Assembly (NCBI GenBank): GCA_963677785.2
Contig: CAXXDH010000003.1
Location: 3,968,001-4,032,000, forward strand
From: G963665495 sp963677785
GTDB lineage: Bacteria; Desulfobacterota; Desulfovibrionia; Desulfovibrionales; Desulfovibrionaceae
Direction of reading: 5' to 3'
Length of the DNA: 64,000 bases
A program made the position numbers and the translations under genes. Positions 44,193-51,910 of the stretch are shown piece after piece; positions within the stretch are counted from its first letter, which is position 1, and each line of letters begins with the position of its first letter. The notes beneath the pieces were generated by a model that had not been told where the DNA came from, made no database searches, and saw only the letters and a program-made list of their open reading frames with translations.

Positions 44193-45651
44193 GTCGTCCC
44201 TGAAAAAAACGATTTTTAAGCCACAACAGCTGAATGATGTTTTTGCCGGAGCAAAGTCCACGAACAGAGCCAAGTCGCAATTAGGGCCCAAAAATGAACC
44301 AACTTCCGCATCCATTTTCTGAAATTGAAGGCAGCGGCGGCCATGAACAGGTTGATTGCATCGCCGACTGCGCCTTTCAGGAAGTTACGCGCCATGCGGA
44401 AGTCTTGCTTCAGATGCCCGATCACGGGTTCGATACCGGCTCTGCGCCGGAAGCGGTTGCGGGCTTTGCGTCGTTGGTGCGCGGAGTCATCCTTTTTCGG
44501 ACGGCCCGGAGTCAGAATTTTTGTGTCTCCTACCTGTTTGTACCCTTTGTACCCGCGATCACAGATGGCGCACTCCGGACAGGTTTCCGTAATTTGCCAT
44601 GTCTGCTCCAGAACTTCCGGCAGCGTGTGGCCATCGTAAATGTTCTTTTCAAAGGACATCGCCCCCACAATGATCCCGCTGTTTTTGGTCACAACAATGG
44701 AAGCCTTACGTCCGAACTCGTATTTTTTGTGGGCTTTGCCTTTGCCGATGCACGGCAGATCGGGCTCGTGCAAGCTGTAGATTTTGTGTTTGTCTGTCCG
44801 CTTTTGTTGGTGAACCTGTCGAAAAAGCTCTATTTTTTCCTGGTGGCGTGTCAGGGCTTCACGGGGAAGCTTGCGTTCGAGTTCCCGGATGAGCACGCCA
44901 GCGATTGTTCTGATTCGCTTGTCTTCCTTGCGGCGTTTGGCGCGTTTGCGCAGCAGCTGCGGCAATTCCCGTCTGAAACTGCGTCGCAGATGTATGCCTT
45001 CTGCCTCAGCTATCTTTCTGCATTTCTGAATAATTTTTGTCAGAAGCTTCACGTCCGTCGGAAAAGTGATGTTCTTTTCCTGCACCGTCGTATCTACCAG
45101 AACTTCCGTCTCTTTCGCGTCAGCGCCATGAATGTCCACCGAGGATTCAAAAATCAAACGCACCCCGTTCTCTCCGATTCGTTTGCGGAAATAGACGAGT
45201 TCGGAGGGATCACAGGGAAGTTGCCACTGGAAGTGGATCTCCCCGCAAAAAGCCTGAAAGTAAGGGTTCTGGACCAAGGCCTCGACAACGCGTTCGTCGC
45301 TCAAGTTCTCAAGTTGTTTGAGGATCAAAAGGCCGACCATGAGACGTACACGCTTTGCGGGACGTCCCGCGCCACAGTAGAGCTGGTTGAACTCGTCTTC
45401 GAATACTCGCCAGGGAATTTTTTGGGCCAGCTTGAGCAACGGATGCGTAGGATTCAGCTGGTCAATGAGATCTTGGTAGAGAAAATTCACCTGGTCATTC
45501 TTCTTGGATTTCGCCTGCATCTCAGCTCCAGATTCTGTAGTTTTACGACCGCTTTTCTGCTGTATTGCTACATTTCCTGGTTAAAGATGATACATTATTT
45601 TATGAATATTGTTAAGTCATTTTAATAAGTTGTGAGTTTTTCAAGGACAAC
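44193..45651 (-). mobile_element. Complete IS5-family element inside IS3
   Basis: 1459 bp with imperfect ends GTCGTCCCTGAAAAA and (minus strand) GTTGTCCTTGAAAAA. TACCTA is present at both borders (44187-44192, 45652-45657); because the ends share AG/CT-type bases the true duplication may be 4 (ACCT) to 6 bases. One transposase gene fills it. It is the youngest insertion in this nest. Confidence 0.92.
44216..45520 (-). CDS. IS5-family transposase
   Basis: 434 residues, complete. N-terminal DUF772-like region (AGRPAKRVRLMVGLLILKQL), catalytic residues likely Asp in SFEKNIYDGHTLPE, Asp in AICDRGYKG, and Glu in RAGIEPVIGHLKQDFRM (DDE). The related copy at 10047 is truncated. No frameshift or stop, so likely active. 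Confidence 0.93.
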   Translation of the reverse strand: MQAKSKKNDQVNFLYQDLIDQLNPTHPLLKLAQKIPWRVFEDEFNQLYCGAGRPAKRVRLMVGLLILKQLENLSDERVVEALVQNPYFQAFCGEIHFQWQLPCDPSELVYFRKRIGENGVRLIFESSVDIHGADAKETEVLVDTTVQEKNITFPTDVKLLTKIIQKCRKIAEAEGIHLRRSFRRELPQLLRKRAKRRKEDKRIRTIAGVLIRELERKLPREALTRHQEKIELFRQVHQQKRTDKHKIYSLHEPDLPCIGKGKAHKKYEFGRKASIVVTKNSGIIVGAMSFEKNIYDGHTLPEVLEQTWQITETCPECAICDRGYKGYKQVGDTKILTPGRPKKDDSAHQRRKARNRFRRRAGIEPVIGHLKQDFRMARNFLKGAVGDAINLFMAAAAFNFRKWMRKLVHFWALIATWLCSWTLLRQKHHSAVVA

Positions 45652-46156
45652 TACCTATGTCCCTACCTGGGAGGGCTTTTTGTTTCTCGCCGTCGTCCTT
45701 GATGTATTCAGTCGTCGTATCGTGGGATGGGCGATGGCCAGTCACATGAAGACCGACCTCGTGCTCAATGCACTGGAAATGGCCATGAAGCAACGCCATG
45801 CACACGACGTAATCCACCACTCGGATCAAGGATCGCAGTATACGTCGTGTCGATTCGGAGATCGTTGCCAAGCATTGGGTATTCGGCAATCCATGGGCTC
45901 TGTTGGGGATTGTTTTGACAACGCCATGTACGAAAGCTTCTTCGCATCCCTGGAATGCGAGTTGCTCTGGCAAAACAGCTTCCGTTCAAGGCAGGAGGCG
46001 AAACTGGCAATATTTGCTTTTATTGAAGGCTGGTACAACACGCATCGGCGACATTCTGCTCTCGACTACATGTCGCCCTTGGCTTATGAAAAAGAGTACG
46101 GGCTCGCTTCATGAGGCCCCAAGTCGAAAATCGTCCACAGAATCGGGGGAACTCCA

Positions 46157-46690
46157 AACAAGGGCTTGATTTGTCATGGCAATCCATGGACGGCTCTTTG
46201 ATCCAAGCGCCGGTTCGCGCAAAAAAAAGAACAGAATGAAGGACTCGGAAGCAACCCGACAGACAGAGGAAGAACGGGAAGTAAGATACATTTGCACGTT
46301 GATCAAAAAGGAATACCTCTGGGATCAGTAGCAGTTGGCGCGAATATACACGATAGTCGACTTGTTGGTTTCACCATTGAACATAACAGTGATATCGCAG
46401 TTCAATTTCAAATTTGTTCCGGACGATTTCATCTCTGCTTGGACAAAGGCTACGACTACGACCGGGTTGAGGAAGAAGTCTTTGTATATGGCCTTGAGTC
46501 TCACATCCGATCACGGGGTGAAGAAAAAATTGATCAGGAAGAAAACAAACACCCCGCCCGCCGTTGGGTTGTGGAACGAACCATTGCCTGGCTGAAAGGT
46601 TTTCGTGGAATTCGTACCCGGTATTGCCGCTATTTGAGCAGTTTTGAAGCATCAGTAAAGTTAGCGTGTGCAATTATTATTTTAACCTAA
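46157..46690 (+). pseudogene. IS5/IS427-type transposase, C-terminal part with frameshift
   Basis: The first frame reads LSWQSMDGSLIQAPVRAKK, then after an A8 run the second frame reads EGLGSNPTDRGRTGSKIHLH and continues to the end with HIRSRGEEK, RRWVVERTIAWLKGFRGIRT and the terminal ACAIIIL. Two-frame transposases with A-rich slippery sites occur in this family, so the shift itself may be natural. The N-terminus is absent. Confidence 0.75.
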
Positions 46691-46730
46691 TCTGAGCGAT
46701 CTTCCAGCCAGACACTACGACAAAACTAGC
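46157..46730 (+). mobile_element. Right half of a second IS5-type (IS427-like) element
   Basis: Starts abruptly at the IS3 border within a transposase coding region and runs to about 46700. The left half is not in this window. The IS1380 element begins right after, at 46731. No right terminal repeat could be defined. Confidence 0.7.
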
Positions 46731-48400
46731 CTATCATCTCGTTTTTGTTTACAATCACATCCAGCAAAAGGTTAAAATCGTTTCACCCATATGGTGGAGG
46801 GCTGGATGTCCAAACTCAAATCCAAAAGAACTAATTTCATCGACGAGGTCCAGGTCACCAACGACTGCCTGACGGGACGGGCAGGCCTCAACCTCTTCGC
46901 TCGCTACTTGCGCGGCATCGACCTTTTCCCGCATCTCGACCGTCTCTTCGGCTCCATGCGCAAGCACCCCAAGGGTGCTCCCATCGACGAACTGTTCAAG
47001 CAAGTTCTCTGCTTCCTCTTTGACGGCACAAGTCGTCACTTGGCCCACTTCGATGTCCTGACCAAGGACCCGGCTATGCTGCCGCCATCGAAACAGACCC
47101 GGCCGACATGGCTTCCTCGCACACCATCAAACGGTTTTACCGGGCCTTCTCCCCGGTGCGGACATACAAGTTCCGCCATCTGCTGCAGCAGCTCTTCCTT
47201 TGGCGGCTCGTGATCACCAAGCCGAATGTCATCGAACTGAACATCGACACCATGGTCATGGACAACGACCAAGCGCCAAAACGCCACGGCGTCAAGCCCA
47301 CCTACAAGAAGGTTCTGGGCTTCCAGCCTCTCCAGATGACCTGGGGTCGCTACATCATCGACGCCGTTTTTCGTGGTGGCGACAAGCATTCCAACAATGG
47401 CGACACCGTCGAGAAGATGATTCGTCACGTCGTGCGCATGATCCGCACCCGCTACAGCAAAACCGTTCCCATTATCATCCGTATGGACTCCGGCTTCTTC
47501 GACCAGGATCTCTTCACGGCAATAGAGAAACTCGACATAGGCTTCATCTGTGGCGGCAAATTCTACGGCGACATCAAGACCATGATTGAGACGCTTCCTG
47601 AAGCCGCGTATGACCACCATTTCGGCAAGACTGACGAAGATGTCTGGCAATGCTTCGAGTTCGGTGACCGTCGCAAATCCTGGAACCGCTTCTACAGGGT
47701 CATCTTCTGGCGGCCCTTGATGGAGGAGAAGCAATACCTCTTGCCGGGCAGTCGGCCGGGGACGCTCGCTTACACCAACCTCGGCATGGGTCGGGCCATC
47801 GACCAGCAGCTGCGTGAAGCCGGTCTTGACTACCTGGCCGAGACCAACGCCGTAATCCACTCCTACCACCAGCGCGGGGCGGATGAACTGGTGCACAGGG
47901 CCTTCAAGGACTTCGGCTCCGAAGAATTGCCGTTCCAGCATTTCATTCACAATTCCGCCTTCTACTACACCATGCTCCTCGGCTTTTTCCTGTTCGAGAC
48001 GTTCAAGGAGGATGTCAGCGAGCCGGTGGTCCCGGTCAAGGCTTTCCCGACCACACTGCGCCGTCGGCTGGTGGACGTGGCTGCCAAGGTGGTGTCCCAC
48101 GCAGGCAGGACCGTGCTCAAGGTCACGGCAGTCGCCATGGAATCCTTGCGTTTCAAAGAGCTGTGGGAGCGATGTCTCTGCGCTCCCCGGTTCGCCTGGA
48201 GCTGAATCAAGCTCCTGTTCCGTGAACATCGACGGGAGAAGTGCGTCCTGTAGACGACAAAATGACCTGATTCGCCTTCATCAAACTGCTTTTGTCCCCT
48301 TTGCCATCAATTCCAGCCTCGGATCAGCTCCCTTTCGAGTCACTGTACGCCGTTTTTTTCTCCGGACAGGTCTTGCAGTGGCTGAAGCGCACGATTTAGG
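46731..48400 (+). mobile_element. IS1380-family element, full size, frameshifted
   Basis: About 1670 bp from CCTATCATCTCG to CGATTTAGG (the right border is confirmed by the 43051-43429 fragment ending at the same base; the left border is inferred). Terminal inverted repeats are weak (CCTA at both ends). One transposase gene, broken by one base. Confidence 0.8.
46806..48205 (+). pseudogene. IS1380 transposase with one-base deletion
   Basis: Frame 1 (46806 on) reads to HFDVLTKDP. Frame 2 then gives AAAIETDPADMASSHTIKRF and continues to FAWS at 48205. Restoring one G at CCCGG (47069-47073, expected CCCGGG for DPGYAAA) joins them into one ~467-residue protein. DDE-type residues lie in MVMDNDQAPK, IIRMDSGFFDQDLF and YLAETNAVIHSYHQRG. 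A sequencing error would give the same picture. Confidence 0.88.
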
Positions 48401-48471
48401 TTTCAGAAAAATCAAATAAAAGGGATCTAAGCAATCTTAGCAACTACCATGCCGGATGTCTTCTAAATGCG

Positions 48472-48741
48472 CTAAAAGCGTTTTCTGCGTAATAATATAG
48501 AACCAAGACAAGCCAGCAGAAATATGATTAGGCAGTACTGCATGTTAGTTGCAACAGGCACGGAAGAACTTGTGACCAGAGCTCCGTCATCGTCAATGCT
48601 CCCGTTTGGTTCGCCGTCTTCATCATAATCCCCGCCATCAGTTAAATAAAAAGTGACTTTTGTTTTGGGGTCATTATCGACAATGACTTTTTCAATGTTT
48701 GTGGAGATATTTTCCCATTCGCCGGTACGTACATTTTTTTG
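48472..48741 (-). other. Alternative-frame C-terminal domain and anchor of the FG-GAP protein
   Basis: Entering the -1 frame at the A7 run gives NVRTGEWENISTNIEKVIVD, then VTFYLTDGGDYDEDGEPNG, then a hydrophobic helix MQYCLIIFLLACLGSILL and the basic end RRKRF before TAG at 48472. This is the layout of choice-of-anchor/CTERM sorting signals: acidic repeat, helix, Arg cluster. One extra A or a -1 slip on AAAAAAA would restore it. Confidence 0.75.
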
Positions 48742-50234
48742 TAATAACCAATGATGGAAGCATCGTAATCCACGTAGAGAACCATTTTGACAGTAGCACC
48801 TTCACACGCCAATTCGGTGATTGTAAAGGAAAAAAGGCCATAGGGCGTTTCCAAAGAGGACGGAATGTCCGAAGAATCTCTGCTCACAGCCTTAATATTT
48901 TTGAGCTTTGTATTGGATGTGGCCGAACCAAGGGTAACATCTTTGTTCCCTTCCTTGGTATGAATCGTTTCGGAATCAGGAAGAGAATCGGGTTCCTCAT
49001 CGTCAGAGTCGTCATTGCCAGGATCAACAGTAGGGGAAAATACGTATGCGGAACCGCTAAGTGATCCATCATCGTCATCTCCATAGGCTCCTGCAATGGC
49101 GTACACTTCATCTCCTGCTTCTGAAATACTCACGGAGTGTGCGAAATAGTCATACGTTTTACTATCAGGAGCCGTTAGTTTTTGTTGCAGTATCCAAGTT
49201 GATCCGTCTCGGTAGAAGACATACGCTGCATCTTTTGTGTCACCTTCCGGAGCAAATACTTGATTAGAGCCCCAGTCTGTCCCTACTATGGCGTAGTCCC
49301 CTGAGATATTCACGGAGGAGCCGAAAGTTAAATACCGTAAAGGCTCGGATGGTTTTAGCGTTTGATGCACTTTCCAAGTGGATCCGTCACGATGTAGAAT
49401 ATACGCGCAGCCACTATTTAGGGCGCCTTCGTCATCTTCGTTTGCCCCCACGATGACGTAGTTTCCCGAGATGCTCAAAGATTTTCCAAAATTGATACTA
49501 GATGAGGGAGTTAGTTTTTGCTGCTGCGTCCATGTCGATCCATTTCGGAGGAAAATGTAACATGCTGAATCGAAGGTGAAGCTTCCGCTTCCTACGATGG
49601 CGTAGTTTTCTGAGATGTCCACGGAATGACCGAATGCAGTAGATTCGGGGTCGGATGTCGACAATATTTGTTGCTGTATCCAAGTTGATCCCTCTCGATA
49701 GAAGACAAATGCTGCGCCACTAAGGGAATGTTCCTCATTAGCTCTGCAGGCTCCCACGATGGCGTAGTTTCCCGAGAGGCTAACTGAAATACCGAAATTT
49801 GCTCTTACCTCTTTTTGGTAAGACGTTGTCAGTGTTTGTTGCAGTTCCCATGTCAATCCGTTTCGGTGAAAGATATACGCTACGCCATTGTTGTCATGAT
49901 ACATGTCCCCCACGATGGCATAGTCTCCTGAGATGCTCACAGAATAGGCGAACCAGTCGCCTGATGCTGGCGAAGGCGCTCTCAGTTTTTGTTGTTGTAT
50001 CCATGTCGATCCTTCTCGGTGAAAAATATACGCTGAGCCGCGGTCGTCATCACGATAAGCCCCCACGATGGCATACTCTCCGGAGATACTGACAGAATAT
50101 CCAAAAAAATTATTTGAGGAGGCATCGGATGCTGTAAGCTTTTGCTGCAACTCTAGCTCAACAGCTAGCACAGAGGAGGAAAAAAATAAGAAAATTGAAA
50201 TAATACATAGGGTAAGGGTAATAAGGCATTTCAT
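48642..50234 (-). CDS. Secreted FG-GAP repeat protein, C-terminal anchor out of frame
   Basis: 530 residues as read. Signal peptide 1-24 (LCIISIFLFFSSSVLA). About seven or eight repeats of ~50 residues with the pattern FGxSVSISGxYAIVGAxxDD...GSAYIFxRxGSTWxxQQKL, the FG-GAP/integrin-like beta-propeller type. After an acidic linker (DDSDDEEPD) comes a second domain. At the A7 run (48734-48740) the present frame leaves the homologous one and stops at 48642; the other frame carries a membrane anchor. AT-rich compared with the backbone, suggesting transfer. Ligand unknown. Confidence 0.8.
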   Translation of the reverse strand: MKCLITLTLCIISIFLFFSSSVLAVELELQQKLTASDASSNNFFGYSVSISGEYAIVGAYRDDDRGSAYIFHREGSTWIQQQKLRAPSPASGDWFAYSVSISGDYAIVGDMYHDNNGVAYIFHRNGLTWELQQTLTTSYQKEVRANFGISVSLSGNYAIVGACRANEEHSLSGAAFVFYREGSTWIQQQILSTSDPESTAFGHSVDISENYAIVGSGSFTFDSACYIFLRNGSTWTQQQKLTPSSSINFGKSLSISGNYVIVGANEDDEGALNSGCAYILHRDGSTWKVHQTLKPSEPLRYLTFGSSVNISGDYAIVGTDWGSNQVFAPEGDTKDAAYVFYRDGSTWILQQKLTAPDSKTYDYFAHSVSISEAGDEVYAIAGAYGDDDDGSLSGSAYVFSPTVDPGNDDSDDEEPDSLPDSETIHTKEGNKDVTLGSATSNTKLKNIKAVSRDSSDIPSSLETPYGLFSFTITELACEGATVKMVLYVDYDASIIGYYKKMYVPANGKISPQTLKKSLSIMTPKQKSLFI

Positions 50235-50523
50235 TTTTTTTTCTCAACTATTTAAATAATAATAATAAGTGAGTGAATTCAATTGTTTAATTTCATAAAT
50301 GCGATACTTATAAGATACTATATCACTCTATTTGTATCTAATCAAATGTCTTGATTTTGATAAAGGCAGCGAACGCTTACGTTGATGATCAGTTCAAGGG
50401 CTAGGCAATAGTAGGAGAACCGCCGATTTTATGATAGAAATAAAACAAGGAGTCAGGCAAGAAATGGAAAAAAGGGATTTGCCCCCCAAGACACCATGAT
50501 GTGTCTCCAAAATGTGTCACAAC
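50235..50523. other. AT-rich gap upstream of the FG-GAP gene
   Basis: About 290 bases without a credible gene. Very AT-rich near 50240-50340, where the FG-GAP promoter should lie. A small dyad AGACAC/GTGTCT sits near 50490. Confidence 0.5.
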
Positions 50524-50557
50524 AAAAAACGGGTTACCCGTTTCCGGATAACCCGTT
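50524..50557 (-). terminator. Terminator of the tRNA-Glu remnant
   Basis: On the minus strand AACGGGTTA (plus 50549-50557) pairs with TAACCCGTT (plus 50528-50536) and is followed by six Ts. It lies just beyond the CCA end of the tRNA-Glu fragment. Confidence 0.85.
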
Positions 50558-50566
50558 GAATTCATT

Positions 50567-50610
50567 TGGCGTCCCCAAGGGGATTTGAACCCCTGTCGCC
50601 GGCGTGAAAG
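50567..50610 (-). tRNA. 3' half of a tRNA-Glu gene (remnant, anticodon loop to CCA)
   Basis: The minus strand reads CTTTCAC (anticodon loop, UUC) GCCGG, then the variable region, T-arm CAGGGGTTCAAATCCCCTT, acceptor GGGGACG and CCA, matching bacterial tRNA-Glu. The 5' half is missing: upstream of the anticodon loop the sequence cannot pair to make the anticodon stem or D-arm. It is therefore not functional. A break within the anticodon loop is typical of tRNA-targeted integration, so this is probably an att-site remnant. Confidence 0.85.
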
Positions 50611-50784
50611 AGGGGTAGCACGGGTCACATGATTACCTGGCAAAAGCAATTCATATTGACGGTTATTGTTGGTTCTCGTTATTGGATACAAATTGAAAAA
50701 CTCTGCATGGGGCAAGTTGAGGATAGCCTATGTGAGAGTAGGTATGGACATGTCGCATCAACAACTACCAGAGGAGATGAGACT

Positions 50785-51501
50785 ATGTTTGTGGGGAAAC
50801 ATGCCATGGCGGGAACAGTCATCTTTATTTTGCTGCTGTCCAGTGGCGCAGCGGCGTATGCCGCCGGTGCCGTCGGCTGGGTGCAGGAGGCCAGGGGCAC
50901 GGTCACCCTGGTAACCAAGGGCAAAGCTGCGCCGGTAAAAGTTGGAACGGCCGTGCAGGCGCAGGACCGTCTGAAAACCGGCGTCAATTCACGGGTGCAG
51001 GTTATGTTCAAAGACAAGACCACCCTGGCTTTGGCCGCGGACAGCGAATGTCTGATTGGTGATGTTTATTTGGAGAAGCCCGATAAATCTCTCGTGACTT
51101 TGACCCTTGAATTTTTCAAAGGCACTTTTGACGTGCTGGCGGGAAGGGCGGCGAAATTGAATCCTGAACGCTTTCAGGTAAAAACACCTATGGTTTCCTT
51201 GGGAGTCAGGGGTACCGAGTTCGCCTCGGCAGTTGACGGGCGCAATGAAACACACGGGTTGTACGCCGGGGGACCGGTTGTGGTCACCAAATCCGGTGCT
51301 GCCAAAACAGCGGCAAAGTCCTCGGGCGCTGCCCCGAAGGTGACCGGCGCGCAGTTGTGCGAACAGATTGAAAAGACCATTGACGCTGCGCAGAGAGCCT
51401 ACCGGGACTGCCGCATTGCCAGACAATCAAGTCAGTCCAGGTCCTGGGAAGCCAAGGTGGCGGAATTTGAAAAACTCGCCAAGCAATATAACTGCGAATG
51501 A
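50785..51501 (+). CDS. FecR-domain secreted protein
   Basis: 238 residues. Signal peptide at 1-29 (AGTVIFILLLSSGAAAYA). FecR domain: VGWVQEARGTVTLVTKGKAA, QAQDRLKTGVNSRVQVMFKD, then FKGTFDVLAGRAAKL and VKTPMVSLGVRGTEF. The C-terminal part is helical with cysteines (LCEQIEK, RDCRIA, YNCE). FecR-domain proteins outside iron signalling occur as periplasmic or surface proteins in Desulfovibrio-type genomes; role unknown. The ATG at 50785 has GAGGAG upstream. Twelve bases separate it from the next gene, so they form a pair. Confidence 0.85.
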   Translation: MFVGKHAMAGTVIFILLLSSGAAAYAAGAVGWVQEARGTVTLVTKGKAAPVKVGTAVQAQDRLKTGVNSRVQVMFKDKTTLALAADSECLIGDVYLEKPDKSLVTLTLEFFKGTFDVLAGRAAKLNPERFQVKTPMVSLGVRGTEFASAVDGRNETHGLYAGGPVVVTKSGAAKTAAKSSGAAPKVTGAQLCEQIEKTIDAAQRAYRDCRIARQSSQSRSWEAKVAEFEKLAKQYNCE

Positions 51502-51513
51502 GAGGAGAATTTC

Positions 51514-51855
51514 ATGAGATCGTTGAAATTTATTGCCCTGATCACAGCGTTGTGTGTCGTTTTCCTCTCTTGTTTGCCTGCTTCCGGGTTTGCTCTGTGC
51601 AAAGTGGGCAAGGCAAAGCAATCTGAAGAGTCGGCGAAAAAGCAGGAAACAAAGCTCAAGCGGATGTTGCTGGCCATGGGCGCCGGGAGTTCGGAAAAAA
51701 ATCAGGTGATACTCACGGATCCGGGTACGGTGACCACCATCGCCACCGGCAAGGGGTTGATTGCCCCCAGGCCCTGGACCACAACTGAAAAAGCGCGTTT
51801 TGACACCGCGCGAGTCAATCCTGGGCTGCCCGTCCCCAAAGGCGTTTGGAAATAA
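51514..51855 (+). CDS. Small secreted protein paired with the FecR protein
   Basis: 113 residues, not recognised. Signal peptide to about residue 28 (LITALCVVFLSCLPASGFA), a Lys/Glu-rich stretch (KAKQSEESAKKQETKLKRML), and a Pro/Thr-rich end. Ribosome site GAGAGGAG. Same operon as the FecR protein, closed by the terminator at 51865. Confidence 0.7.
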   Translation: MRSLKFIALITALCVVFLSCLPASGFALCKVGKAKQSEESAKKQETKLKRMLLAMGAGSSEKNQVILTDPGTVTTIATGKGLIAPRPWTTTEKARFDTARVNPGLPVPKGVWK

Positions 51856-51864
51856 TATCGTACC

Positions 51865-51910
51865 AACGGTTCTCACAGCGGCGCATACGCCGCTGTGAGA
51901 ACCGTTTTTT
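51865..51910. terminator. Strong bidirectional terminator
   Basis: Near-perfect 18-bp stem, ACGGTTCTCACAGCGGCG with CGCCGCTGTGAGAACCGT, loop CATA, with T6 on the plus strand. It separates the FecR pair from the convergent creD. Confidence 0.93.

Larger units (their letters stand above)
43801..46114 (+). pseudogene. IS3 OrfB split by IS5 insertion
   Basis: The first part (43801-44192) runs to WVADIT, the second (45652-46114) resumes at TYVPTWEG and reaches the normal end. The sequence is otherwise very close to copy 1, with changes such as Cys to Tyr in NAMYESFF. The IS5 sits exactly between, with TACCTA repeated on both sides. Confidence 0.95.
43436..46156 (+). mobile_element. IS3-family copy 2, interrupted by IS5
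   Basis: Same element as 22038-23293, in the opposite orientation. After removing the IS5 and its target duplication (1465 bases) the length is exactly 1256, as in copy 1. The terminal TGGAGTT repeats are at both ends. Its own flanks show no direct repeat (GGG versus AAC). Confidence 0.93.

Noticed and set aside
44294..45625. 443-codon open frame opposite the IS5 transposase
   Set aside because: Shadow; the opposite strand has the DDE transposase and proper ends.
50567..50610. Functional tRNA-Glu
   Set aside because: The D-arm, 5' acceptor strand and 5' anticodon stem are missing.
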